Assembly (NCBI GenBank): GCA_947593515.1
Contig: CANQDQ010000005.1
Coordinates: 1 to 64,000 of the forward strand
DNA from: an uncultured Bacteroidales bacterium
GTDB taxonomy: Bacteria > Bacteroidota > Bacteroidia > Bacteroidales > UBA11471
Reading direction: 5' to 3'
Length of the DNA: 64,000 bases
In this document: positions 6,932 to 15,082 of the stretch, piece after piece
Layout of the letters: every line of letters starts with the position of its first letter
Position numbering within the stretch: the stretch's first letter is position 1
Translations under genes and position numbers: made by a program
Notes under the pieces: generated by a model
Told to the model about the DNA's origin: nothing
The model's database searches: none
The model's input: only the letters and a program-made list of their open reading frames with translations

Positions 6932-9346
6932 ATGAAACAAAAAATTTTTGTATGTATTTTGCTGATGATGGGATTGTGTGCCGTTGCACAGGCGCAAATG
7001 TCCGATAATCAGGTGATTGCTTATGTAAAAGCAGCCAAGAGCGCCGGCAAGGGAGAAACCCAGATAGGGCAGGAGCTGATAGCCCGGGGCGTAACTCCGG
7101 CTCAAATCGAGCGGTTGAAAACCCGTTTTGAAGAAGGGCAGGGCAGTGAGGCTCAGGTTGTAGACCAGAGTGTCAGCGCCCAATATCGGGAACGTACCCG
7201 AGATGCCGCCAATGAAGTTACGGCAGGTTCTCTCGACGGAGTGGCACAGGCGGTCGATAACGTTACCGAGAGTGGTGCCGCACGGCGTCATGTTTATGGT
7301 CGTAATGTATTCAATGGCAGAACATTGACTTTCGAACCGAACGAAAATACGGCGACGCCTGAAAATTACCGCTTGGGTCCGGGCGATGAAATCATCATCG
7401 ACATTTGGGGCGAAAACGAAGCCAGTCTGCGGCAGGAAATATCGCCGGAAGGCAATATCATGGTTTCGCAGTTGGGTCCCGTATATTTGAACGGATTGAC
7501 CATAAAACAGGCTTCCGACCGAATCAAAGAGTTGTTTGCACGGAAGTACAGCGGCGTTTCGGGCGACAATCCCGATTCGCAGATACGGGTAACGCTGGGG
7601 CAGATACGCACCATACAGGTCAATATCATGGGCGAGGTGCAAATGCCGGGAACCTATCGGCTCTCGTCGTTTTCGACGCTGTTCCATGCCCTGTATCGCG
7701 CCGGCGGTGTGAGCGGTGTCGGCTCTTTGCGCAATATTCAAGTGATACGCGACGGAAAACCGTTGGCGACGATCGATGTATATCAATATCTTTTTGAAGG
7801 AAAAACTTCCGATGACATACGTTTGCAGGAAGGCGACGTGATAATCGTGCCTCCCTATGAAATCATGGCGAATATCGACGGGAATGTAAAACGTCCGATG
7901 CTTTACGAGATGAAGAAGGGCGAAACGCTTTCTACCTTGATAGAGTATGCCGGCGGGTTCACAGGCGATGCCTATACCAAAGAGATGCGCCTCGTTCGCA
8001 GAACCGGTCGTGAAAACGAATTGTTCAATATCGACAGCGACGAATACGCCTCCTATCGGTTGGAAGACGGCGATGCCATTACAGTAGGGGCTATTCTCGA
8101 CCGTTTTGCCAATCGAGTGGAAGTGCGCGGCTCCGTGTATCGTCCGGGTATGTACGAGCTTGGCGACAAAGTGAAAACGGTCAAAGAGCTTATCGCGCGT
8201 GCCGACGGTTTGAAAGAAGACGCTTTCCTCAACCGTGTGCAATTGTTCCGTGAACGCGAAGACCTGTCGCTGGAAATTTTGGCTGTCGACTTGGGCGGAT
8301 TGATGAACGGGACGCTTCCCGACATAGAACTGCGCCGCAACGATGTGCTGGTGATACCGAGCATTCACGAATTGGAAGAGCGCGGCGCATTCGTCATCAG
8401 CGGGTTGGTTGCCCGTCCGGGCGTATATCCTTATGCCGAAAACACGACGCTGGAAGACCTTATCGTCCAAGCCGGCGGTTTGTTGGAGAGCGCCTCTTCG
8501 GCAAGAGTCGATATTTCCCGTCGCTTGAAAGATCCGATGGGTATGGAAGAGGTCGATTCGTTGAGTCAGCTTTTCTCTTTCTCCGTAAAAGACGGATATG
8601 TCATCGACGGTGAGAGCGATTTCGTATTGGAGCCGTTCGATATGGTCGATATTCGCAAAAGTCCGGCTTATCAGGCGCAGCGCCGCGTACATATCGGCGG
8701 TGAAGTACTCTTTCCGGGCGGTTACGTAATTAAGGAAAAAAACGAACGCCTCTCCGATTTGGTGGCACGCGCCGGCGGGTGTACGAAAGACGCTTATATC
8801 GAAGGCGCGCGACTGATTCGCCAAATGACCGACGACGAGCGTGCCATTCGCGACAAAGTGCTGAATGTGGCTCGAAGCAGCTCCGGCGACTCGGTGGCGA
8901 TAGCTCGTCTGCAATTGTCGAATACCTATCTGGTAGGTATAGAATTGAACAAAGCGTTGAAAAAGCCCGGTTCCGATTTCGATTTGGTGCTGCGTGAAGG
9001 CGACAGGTTGGAAATACCCGAACACGAAACGACCGTCAAAATCGAAGGTCAGGTTTTATACCCCAATACGGTAACCTACCTGAAAGGGAAAAAACTGAAA
9101 TACTATATAGCCCAAGCCGGCGGATATGCACACGGGGCAAAGAAGCGCAAAGTCTATATCGTGTATATGAACGGAACTGTTGCCAAAGCAAAAAGAGGAA
9201 AAGCCCATATAGCAGAGGGCTCCCGCATTATCGTGCCGACGAAGAAAGAGCGGAAGGGGCTCAGCGTGGGTGAAATCGTCGGATTGACCACTTCGGCTGC
9301 TTCCGTTGGTACCATGGCTGCCTCTATTGCCAATTTAGCGAAATAA
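6932..9346 (+). CDS. Polysaccharide export outer-membrane protein, Wza-like with SLBB domains
   Basis: An 804-aa exported protein with a signal peptide (residues 1-21, ending AQAQ). It has a short helical segment (about 22-70), a Poly_export domain (about 140-235; YRLGPGDEIIIDIWGENE) and then serial SLBB domains, each showing a motif such as GEVQMPGTYRLSS, GSVYRPGMYEL, GLVARPGVYPY, GGEVLFPGGYV and GQVLYPNTVTY. Known relatives form the outer-membrane or periplasmic part of capsule and exopolysaccharide secretion channels; the many SLBB repeats are usual in Bacteroidetes. It is followed 18 bases later by the Wzz-like gene. No glycosyltransferase cluster is attached. The 736-aa minus ORF is a shadow. 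Confidence 0.92.
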   Translation: MKQKIFVCILLMMGLCAVAQAQMSDNQVIAYVKAAKSAGKGETQIGQELIARGVTPAQIERLKTRFEEGQGSEAQVVDQSVSAQYRERTRDAANEVTAGSLDGVAQAVDNVTESGAARRHVYGRNVFNGRTLTFEPNENTATPENYRLGPGDEIIIDIWGENEASLRQEISPEGNIMVSQLGPVYLNGLTIKQASDRIKELFARKYSGVSGDNPDSQIRVTLGQIRTIQVNIMGEVQMPGTYRLSSFSTLFHALYRAGGVSGVGSLRNIQVIRDGKPLATIDVYQYLFEGKTSDDIRLQEGDVIIVPPYEIMANIDGNVKRPMLYEMKKGETLSTLIEYAGGFTGDAYTKEMRLVRRTGRENELFNIDSDEYASYRLEDGDAITVGAILDRFANRVEVRGSVYRPGMYELGDKVKTVKELIARADGLKEDAFLNRVQLFREREDLSLEILAVDLGGLMNGTLPDIELRRNDVLVIPSIHELEERGAFVISGLVARPGVYPYAENTTLEDLIVQAGGLLESASSARVDISRRLKDPMGMEEVDSLSQLFSFSVKDGYVIDGESDFVLEPFDMVDIRKSPAYQAQRRVHIGGEVLFPGGYVIKEKNERLSDLVARAGGCTKDAYIEGARLIRQMTDDERAIRDKVLNVARSSSGDSVAIARLQLSNTYLVGIELNKALKKPGSDFDLVLREGDRLEIPEHETTVKIEGQVLYPNTVTYLKGKKLKYYIAQAGGYAHGAKKRKVYIVYMNGTVAKAKRGKAHIAEGSRIIVPTKKERKGLSVGEIVGLTTSAASVGTMAASIANLAK

Positions 9347-9364
9347 TATCTAAATATCGAAGCA

Positions 9365-10474
9365 ATGAAAGAAACCGATATGCCGGAACAGAATATTCCG
9401 GACACAGAAGACGAAATCGATTTGATAGAGCTTGCCCGAAAACTTTGGGTGGAGAAAAAACTCATCTTGAAGTGGTGCGGGGTGGCTGCCGTGTTGGCAA
9501 TCGTCATCGCATTCAGCATTCCCAAGCAATATACGACAGAAGTAATACTTGCGCCGGAGCTTGCCGACCAAAAGATGAACGGCAACATGGGTGCGCTGGC
9601 ATCGCTGGCAGGTGTCAATGCAGGTCAGGCGGGAGCCGATGCCGTATATCCCGATTTGTATCCCGACATCGTATCTTCCGTTCCCTTTATAGTCGAGCTG
9701 TTCGATGTGCCCGTAACCAATCTCGACGGCGATTTGCAGACCACCGTCTATGATTATATGGAGAACCATACGCGTTCGCCGTGGTGGAGCGTTATCATTT
9801 CCGCTCCGTTCAAAGCGCTCGGTTGGTTCGTTTCGCTCTTCGAAGACGAAGAGGAGGAAAAAGAGGGAATCGATGTTTTCCAATTGACGAAGCAGGAAAC
9901 CGATATCGTAAAAGCCTTGAACGACTGCATCAACGTTTCCGTCGATAAGAAAACGTCGGTGATAACGCTTGCCGTAACCATGCAAGACCCCCTCATATCG
10001 GCAGTGCTCACCGATACGGTAATGCGCAATTTGCAGGAGTATATCACGGACTACCGTACCAACAAAGCGCGGCACGATTTGGAATTTATGCAAAAACTTT
10101 ACGATGAAGCGCAGCAAAATTATTATGCCGCCCAACAGGAATATGCCGATTATGTGGATTCCAATCAGGGGCTTTCGTCGAACAGCGCGCAGACCAAACG
10201 CGAACGCCTGCAAAATGAAATGAATCTTGCCTATAATCTTTATAATCGAATGGCACAGCAGTTGCAGCAGGCGAAAGCCAAAGTGCAGGAGAGTACTCCC
10301 GTGTATGCTGTCGTGCAGCCTGCCTCTGTACCTATCAAGGCATCTAAACCTTCCAAACTTCTTATCTTGGTCGGTTGCGTGTTTTTGGCAGGAGTTATCG
10401 CTTCGGCATGGATTCTTTTCGGTCGGGGCATTGTGGAGCAGTTCCGCAAGAAACCCGAAGAATCGGTTGCTTAG
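9365..10474 (+). CDS. Wzz/GNVR-type chain-length determinant protein
   Basis: A 369-aa inner-membrane protein with the Wzz topology. One membrane helix lies near residues 38-55 (VAAVLAIVIAFSIP), then a large periplasmic region with coiled coil and the GNVR-like segment (about 225-315), and a second helix near 325-350 (LLILVGCVFLAGVIASAWIL). It would set polysaccharide chain length or link synthesis to the Wza-like channel encoded just upstream. No tyrosine-kinase domain is fused, and none is nearby. The start at 9365 could instead be Met6. A strong terminator follows. Confidence 0.88.
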   Translation: MKETDMPEQNIPDTEDEIDLIELARKLWVEKKLILKWCGVAAVLAIVIAFSIPKQYTTEVILAPELADQKMNGNMGALASLAGVNAGQAGADAVYPDLYPDIVSSVPFIVELFDVPVTNLDGDLQTTVYDYMENHTRSPWWSVIISAPFKALGWFVSLFEDEEEEKEGIDVFQLTKQETDIVKALNDCINVSVDKKTSVITLAVTMQDPLISAVLTDTVMRNLQEYITDYRTNKARHDLEFMQKLYDEAQQNYYAAQQEYADYVDSNQGLSSNSAQTKRERLQNEMNLAYNLYNRMAQQLQQAKAKVQESTPVYAVVQPASVPIKASKPSKLLILVGCVFLAGVIASAWILFGRGIVEQFRKKPEESVA

Positions 10475-10498
10475 CCGGACGGAGGTTTGAAGAGTACG

Positions 10499-10532
10499 AA
10501 AGCGGTCGCTTAACCAAGCGACCGCTTTTTTT
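10499..10532 (+). terminator. Terminator of the wza/wzz operon
   Basis: Stem AAAGCGGTCGCTT/AAGCGACCGCTTT with loop AACC, then a T run. It lies 25 bases after the wzz stop. Confidence 0.9.
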
Positions 10533-10565
10533 GTACATTGTCTTTTGTTGAGGAGAGCGAAGCGT

Positions 10566-10598
10566 AAAAAAAGCAGCGCGACCGACGGGTCGCGCTGC
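10566..10598 (-). terminator. Terminator of glyA
   Basis: An 11-bp GC stem GCAGCGCGACC/GGTCGCGCTGC, loop GACG. On the minus strand it is followed by TTTTTTTACGC, 24 bases past the glyA stop. Confidence 0.88.
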
Positions 10599-10621
10599 GT
10601 ATTTCGATGAATCGGTGTCCG

Positions 10622-11902
10622 TTAGTAAGCGAACAGCGGATAGTTTTTCATCGTTTCGTTTACCTTCTCGCGCACGGCTTTGATGACCGCCTCGTTTTCG
10701 GGAGCGGCAAGTACGGTGTCTATCATTTCCACGATTTCGAGCATCAGCCCCTCTTTGGCGCCGCGTGTGGTGATGGCGGGCGTGCCGAGGCGTATGCCGG
10801 AAGTCTGGAACGGCGAACGGCTGTCGAACGGCACCATGTTTTTGTTGGCGGTGATGTCGGCTGCTACGAGCGCTTTCTCCGCCACCTTACCCGTGAGTTC
10901 GGGATATTTGGTGCGCAGATCTATCAACATGCAGTGGTTGTCGGTACCGTTTGAAATCACCTTGTAGCCTTTGTCTATGAAAGCCTGAGCCATGACGGCG
11001 GCGTTTTTCTTCACCTGTTTCTGGTACTCTTTGTATTCGGGTTGCAGCGCCTCGCCGAAAGCTACGGCTTTGGCGGCGATGACGTGTTCCAACGGACCGC
11101 CCTGTACGCCCGGGAAAACGGCGGAGTCGAGCAGTGCCGACATTTTTTTGATTTCGCCTTTCGGCGTCGTTTTGCCCCACGGATTGTCGAAATCCTTGCC
11201 CAACAGAATGATGCCGCCGCGCGGTCCTCTCAGGGTCTTGTGCGTCGTAGAGGTAACGATGTGGGCATATTTCAGCGGATTGTCGAGCAGTCCGGCGGCA
11301 ATAAGACCCGCCGGGTGCGCCATATCTATCATGAAGATGGCGCCTATCTCGTCGGCGATGCGGCGCATACGGGCGTAGTCCCATTCGCGCGAGTAAGCCG
11401 ACGCGCCGCCGATAAGCAGTTTCGGACGTTCACGCAATGCCACCTCTTCCATCATGTCGTAATCCACGTAGCCCGTGTCTTCCTTCACGCCGTAGTCGAG
11501 GGCGTGGAACACCAGACCCGAGAAATTTACGGGGGAGCCGTGCGACAGGTGTCCGCCGTGCGAGAGGTTCAGACCGAGAAATTTGTCGCCCGGATTGAGT
11601 ACGGCCATGAACACCGCCATGTTGGCTTGTGCGCCCGAGTGCGGCTGCACGTTCACCCATTCGGCGCCGAAGATTTTTTTCAGGCGGTCTATGGCAAGTT
11701 GTTCCGATTCATCTACCACTTCGCAGCCGCCGTAGTAGCGTTTGCCCGGATAGCCTTCGGCATATTTGTTGGTCAGGCAGGAACCCATAGCCTGCATTAC
11801 TTGGTCGCTCACGAAATTTTCCGAAGCAATCAGCTCGATGCCTTTCATCTGGCGCTGCCGCTCGCGGTCGATAATGTCGAAAATAGCATTGTCTCTCTTC
11901 AT
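10622..11902 (-). CDS. glyA: Serine hydroxymethyltransferase
   Basis: A 426-aa PLP enzyme that interconverts serine and glycine while charging tetrahydrofolate with a one-carbon unit. The N-terminus has the family signature [11 protein letters not shown] and [14 protein letters not shown]. The PLP lysine lies in [14 protein letters not shown] (about residue 227). Full family length. It is transcribed alone: a -7 element TATCTTTG lies at 11944-11951, and its own terminator follows. The + ORF 11042..11920 is a shadow. Confidence 0.97.
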   Translation of the reverse strand: MKRDNAIFDIIDRERQRQMKGIELIASENFVSDQVMQAMGSCLTNKYAEGYPGKRYYGGCEVVDESEQLAIDRLKKIFGAEWVNVQPHSGAQANMAVFMAVLNPGDKFLGLNLSHGGHLSHGSPVNFSGLVFHALDYGVKEDTGYVDYDMMEEVALRERPKLLIGGASAYSREWDYARMRRIADEIGAIFMIDMAHPAGLIAAGLLDNPLKYAHIVTSTTHKTLRGPRGGIILLGKDFDNPWGKTTPKGEIKKMSALLDSAVFPGVQGGPLEHVIAAKAVAFGEALQPEYKEYQKQVKKNAAVMAQAFIDKGYKVISNGTDNHCMLIDLRTKYPELTGKVAEKALVAADITANKNMVPFDSRSPFQTSGIRLGTPAITTRGAKEGLMLEIVEMIDTVLAAPENEAVIKAVREKVNETMKNYPLFAY

Positions 11903-11943
11903 TTTTTATACTTGTTTTGAGAATTTTTTCGTTTTTGAAGCCG

Positions 11944-11951
11944 CAAAGATA
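11944..11951 (-). promoter_or_regulatory. Promoter -7 element of glyA
   Basis: TATCTTTG on the minus strand, 41 bases upstream of the glyA ATG. No good TTTG lies at the usual -33 distance. Confidence 0.55.
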
Positions 11952-11976
11952 ATCTTTTTTTACCGCTTGCGGGGTA

Positions 11977-12579
11977 TCATTTTCTTTTTTTCTCGACCGA
12001 CCAGCCGAATTTTCCGATTTTCTCGCCCGTGCCGTAGTAATTGCCGTGCGAATAGACCAACAGACCGGCTTTCTCCATATCGAATGCGCCGCTTTCGGGG
12101 TCGATGTAGGCGGTATCGGCGAGAATGCCCTCCACGTCGGCGATGAACATATCGTGGCTGCCGAGCCGCATGACTTCGCGCACGCGGCACTCGATGCACA
12201 TCGGCGCCTCTTTCAGGTAAGGAGCCGCCACCGTCTGCGACGGCACGGGCGTCAATCCGCACTCGGCGAATTTGTCGTAATCACGACCCGAGCGCACGCC
12301 GCACCAGTCGGTTTCGCGTGCGAGCGCTTCGGTCGTCAGGTTGATGACGAATGCCATGTTTTTTTCGATAATCGGGTGCGAATGCCGTTCGGGGCGTATC
12401 GACACGTAGCACATCGGCGGGTTGCTGCATATCGTGCCCACCCATGCGGCGGTGAGCACGTTGTACTCTTCGGGCGCGGCGCCGCAGCTGATAAGCGCCG
12501 CCGGCAGCGGATAAATCATCGTACCCGCTTTCCATGCCACCTTTTCGCCGGAGGCGGCGACACGTTTTTTCTCGCTCAT
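11977..12579 (-). CDS. Flavin reductase-like protein (FMN-binding split barrel)
   Basis: A 200-aa protein of the flavin reductase family: TMIYPLPAALISCG at the start of the barrel, NVLTAAWVGTICSNPPM (flavin-binding loop), and a conserved RHSHPIIEKN segment. Members bind FMN and reduce flavin or act as flavin-dependent oxidoreductases; the exact substrate is not readable. It starts 13 bases after pyrI and is probably the third gene of the pyrB operon. A link to pyrimidine metabolism is only inferred from that position. Confidence 0.85.
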   Translation of the reverse strand: MSEKKRVAASGEKVAWKAGTMIYPLPAALISCGAAPEEYNVLTAAWVGTICSNPPMCYVSIRPERHSHPIIEKNMAFVINLTTEALARETDWCGVRSGRDYDKFAECGLTPVPSQTVAAPYLKEAPMCIECRVREVMRLGSHDMFIADVEGILADTAYIDPESGAFDMEKAGLLVYSHGNYYGTGEKIGKFGWSVEKKRK

Positions 12580-12592
12580 GGTGCGCTGCGGA

Positions 12593-13054
12593 TTATTTGA
12601 TTTTTATCTGCTCTTTCGAGATAGCCTGTTCGCAATAGCAGCATTTCACCGTAACGTTTTCTTTGTCGATGACGTCGAATTTCGTCGCCATCGGCTCGTT
12701 GTTGGTGATGCACTTGGGGTTGGCGCAGCGTATGATGTCGTGCAGTTGGTCGGGGAGCGAAACCTCCTGTTTGTGTACGACCTGATAGTCTTTGATGATG
12801 TTTATTTTGGCTTTCGGCGCCAGAATGGCGATTTTGTTTATATCTTCCTCTTTGAAGAATGTATCGGCGATTTTTATGATGCCTTTCTTTCCTATTTTAT
12901 GGCTGTACAGGTTGTTGCCGATGGTGATGCTTTTGTCCATCGTGTCGAGGTGCAGCAGCGATACGACCTTGAACAGTTGGTCGGAAGGTATGCGGTCTAT
13001 GACCGTGCCGTTTTCGAGGGCAGCCACTTTCAGTTCTTTGTCGGACAGTTCCAT
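12593..13054 (-). CDS. pyrI: Aspartate carbamoyltransferase regulatory subunit
   Basis: A 153-aa subunit that binds nucleotide effectors (CTP/ATP) and tunes the PyrB catalytic trimer. The N-terminal allosteric domain (about 1-100) is followed by the zinc domain, whose four cysteines are visible as CANPKC and CCYC (about 110-143). The length is that of E. coli PyrI. It begins 22 bases after pyrB, so the holoenzyme is made from one transcript. Confidence 0.96.
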   Translation of the reverse strand: MELSDKELKVAALENGTVIDRIPSDQLFKVVSLLHLDTMDKSITIGNNLYSHKIGKKGIIKIADTFFKEEDINKIAILAPKAKINIIKDYQVVHKQEVSLPDQLHDIIRCANPKCITNNEPMATKFDVIDKENVTVKCCYCEQAISKEQIKIK

Positions 13055-13076
13055 GACGGTATGTTTTGTGGGTCGA

Positions 13077-13997
13077 TTAATCCGTGATTTTTATTCCTAA
13101 CACTTTGCAGATGATAGCCTGCCGTGTGTACAGCCCGTTTTTCGCCTGCTCGAAATAGTAGGCTTTCGGGTTGTCATCGACGTCGTAAGCGATTTCGTTT
13201 ACGCGGGGCAGGGGGTGCAGTATGCGCAGGTTGGGCTTGCTGCCGGCGAGCATGGCGTTGCGCAGCGTATATACGTTTTTCACTTTCTCGTATTCCATCA
13301 GGTCGGTGAACCGCTCCCGCTGTACGCGCGTCATGTAGAGAATATCCGCGCGGTTGATGATGTCTTCGGTGAAGTCGCGGTGTTCCTCGTAGGGAATGCC
13401 GAGTTTGTCGCAATACACTTTGTACTCGTCGGGCATTTTCAGCTCTTCGGGCGCCACGAAGTGGAAGGTCGGGCGGAAGTGCGACATCGCCATCAGCAGC
13501 GAGTGCACCGTGCGTCCGTATTTCAGGTCGCCCACCATGGTGATGTTCAGGTTTTCGAGCGTGTCCTGCGTCTTGTATATGGAGTAGAGGTCGAGCAGCG
13601 TCTGCGACGGGTGTTGGTTGGAGCCGTCGCCCGCATTGATGATAGGCTTGGGCGATACTTCCGAGGCGTAGCGGGCGGCGCCGTCGAGGTAGTGGCGCAT
13701 GATAATAAGATCGACATAGTTGCTTACCATGATAATGGTATCTTTCAGCGTCTCGCCTTTGGTGGAGCTGGTGGTCGAAGCGTCGGAAAATCCGATGATG
13801 CGTCCGCCCAACCGGTTTACGGCGGTTTCAAAACTCAGTCGCGTGCGCGTCGACGGCTCGAAAAACAGCGTGGCGATGACTTTCCCCTCCAACACGCGGC
13901 GATTGGGATTCGCCTCGAACAGCTTGGCGGTTTCCAGCACTTCGAGTATTTCGTCTTTCGAGTAGTCGGTAATGGAAACTAAACTCTCTTTTTTCAT
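13077..13997 (-). CDS. pyrB: Aspartate carbamoyltransferase catalytic subunit
   Basis: A 306-aa enzyme that joins carbamoyl phosphate and aspartate, the committed step of pyrimidine synthesis. Signatures include the carbamoyl-phosphate loop [13 protein letters not shown] (about 47-59), the STSSTKGE loop that closes the neighbouring active site, MTRVQRERF, and HPLPRVNEI near the C-terminus. Its ATG overlaps the stop of a leader ORF (ATGA), and an intrinsic terminator lies 30 bases upstream, so expression is probably set by attenuation. First gene of pyrB-pyrI-flavin reductase. Confidence 0.97.
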   Translation of the reverse strand: MKKESLVSITDYSKDEILEVLETAKLFEANPNRRVLEGKVIATLFFEPSTRTRLSFETAVNRLGGRIIGFSDASTTSSTKGETLKDTIIMVSNYVDLIIMRHYLDGAARYASEVSPKPIINAGDGSNQHPSQTLLDLYSIYKTQDTLENLNITMVGDLKYGRTVHSLLMAMSHFRPTFHFVAPEELKMPDEYKVYCDKLGIPYEEHRDFTEDIINRADILYMTRVQRERFTDLMEYEKVKNVYTLRNAMLAGSKPNLRILHPLPRVNEIAYDVDDNPKAYYFEQAKNGLYTRQAIICKVLGIKITD

Positions 13998-14161
13998 AAT
14001 ATGGTTGCGTTAAATAAGTCGGGCATAAAAAAGACCGCAGCCGGAAACATTTCCGGAACGGTCGTTCGACGAAACGATGCCGGCGCCCCTTTTCTGCAAA
14101 AGAGTTTGAATCCGTTTCCCGTCGGCAGTTGTCGTGTTTTCGGTATCATCGCTTCGTACAT
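13994..14161 (-). CDS. Leader peptide ORF of the pyrB operon (PyrL-like)
   Basis: A 55-codon ORF too short for the track, read directly from the minus strand: it begins [12 protein letters not shown] and ends NATIL, with the TGA inside the pyrB start (ATGA). It runs straight through the terminator hairpin, so a ribosome following closely would prevent the hairpin from forming, and its termination would feed pyrB translation. The promoter -7 element TACTTTTG (14171-14178) leaves an untranslated leader of only a few bases; Met5 at 14149 is an alternative start. The arrangement resembles E. coli pyrL-pyrBI, but the sequence is unrelated to what I recall of PyrL. Confidence 0.65.
   Translation of the reverse strand: MYEAMIPKTRQLPTGNGFKLFCRKGAPASFRRTTVPEMFPAAVFFMPDLFNATIL
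14027..14063 (-). terminator. Attenuator hairpin in the pyrB leader
   Basis: On the minus strand, GACCG and CCGGAA pair with TTCCGG and CGGTC (loop ATGT on that strand, small internal loop), followed immediately by TTTTTT and then the pyrB start 30 bases on. No minus-strand gene lies upstream whose end it could serve, so it acts within the pyr leader transcript. Confidence 0.8.
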
Positions 14162-14170
14162 TCGTTCTTA

Positions 14171-14199
14171 CAAAAGTACAAAAAAAATGGTATCGCCAA
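14171..14199 (-). promoter_or_regulatory. Promoter of the pyrB operon
   Basis: The minus strand reads TTGG (14196-14199), 17 bases, TACTTTTG (14171-14178). The -7 element is good; the -33 element is imperfect and slightly close. Confidence 0.6.
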
Positions 14200-14327
14200 C
14201 ATTTCCGATAAAAATATTTTTTCGAGAATTTGTGAACAGCACCTTTGGGGTAATTTATTTCGTGATGTTGATAAAAAATGAAAAGAAAAGTATAAAAATA
14301 TGTATCTTTGCCCCAAAACGAAAAAAA

Positions 14328-15074
14328 ATGATAGGGAATAAAAAAATCGTAGTCGTGATGCCGGCTTACAATGCCGAGCAAACATTGAAGCAGACTTACG
14401 ATGAAATACCTTTCGATATTGTCGATGAGGTGATACTCACCGACGATTGCAGCAACGACAATACGGTGGACGAAGCCCGCCGCATCGGCATAAAGGAAGT
14501 ATTGGTACATAAGCGTAACAAAGGTTACGGCGGAAATCAGAAAACCTGTTACGACCGTGCGCTGGCGCTGGGTGCCGATGTGGTGATTATGGTGCACCCC
14601 GATTATCAATATACGCCGAAACTTATCGCCTCGATGGCTTACGTCATTGCAAACGGCGTTTATCCCGTCGTACTGGCATCGCGCATCTTGGGAAAGGGCG
14701 CACTCAAAGGCGGTATGCCCATGCTCAAATATATTTCCAACCGCATACTGACATTCGTGCAAAACGTGCTGCTCAACCAAAAACTTTCGGAATATCATAC
14801 CGGTTATCGGGCTTTTTCGGCAGAGGTGCTGCGGGCTATCGACTATCATGCCGGTTCCGACGACTTCGTGTTCGACAACGAAATGCTGGCGCAGATATTC
14901 TGGGCAGGTTACGAAATAGGCGAAATCACGTGTCCCACCAAATATTTTGCCGAAGCCTCGTCCATCAACCTGCGGCGCAGCGCCGTTTACGGATTGGGCG
15001 TGCTGTGGGTTTCGTTTCTTTACCGCTTGTGCAAGTGGCATTTGGCAAAGTCGAAACTTTTCCATAGAAAATAA
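14328..15074 (+). CDS. Family 2 glycosyltransferase (DPM1/polyprenyl-phosphate type)
   Basis: A 248-aa GT-A enzyme: VVVMPAYNAEQTLKQTYDEI at the N-terminus, the DD pair in LTDDCSNDNT and HPDYQYTP as the metal/donor motif. It probably makes a lipid-linked sugar donor, as polyprenyl-phosphate glycosyltransferases do. A -7 element TATCTTTG at 14303-14310 lies just upstream. The track ORF begins at 14001, but the stretch before 14328 is the pyr leader region and has no family similarity, so the ATG at 14328 is chosen. The GT39-type gene follows 8 bases later and is the likely user of the donor. Confidence 0.85.
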   Translation: MIGNKKIVVVMPAYNAEQTLKQTYDEIPFDIVDEVILTDDCSNDNTVDEARRIGIKEVLVHKRNKGYGGNQKTCYDRALALGADVVIMVHPDYQYTPKLIASMAYVIANGVYPVVLASRILGKGALKGGMPMLKYISNRILTFVQNVLLNQKLSEYHTGYRAFSAEVLRAIDYHAGSDDFVFDNEMLAQIFWAGYEIGEITCPTKYFAEASSINLRRSAVYGLGVLWVSFLYRLCKWHLAKSKLFHRK

Positions 15075-15082
15075 TTGAGGTT

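Noticed and set aside
6815-9025. 736-aa minus-strand ORF
   Set aside because: Lies wholly opposite the Wza-like gene; no signal peptide or family motif, and a His/Arg/Phe-rich composition typical of reversed coding sequence.
14001-14327. N-terminal extension of the GT2 gene
   Set aside because: The GT2 fold starts at 14328 with a -7 element just upstream; the extension is antisense to the pyr leader and has no family similarity.
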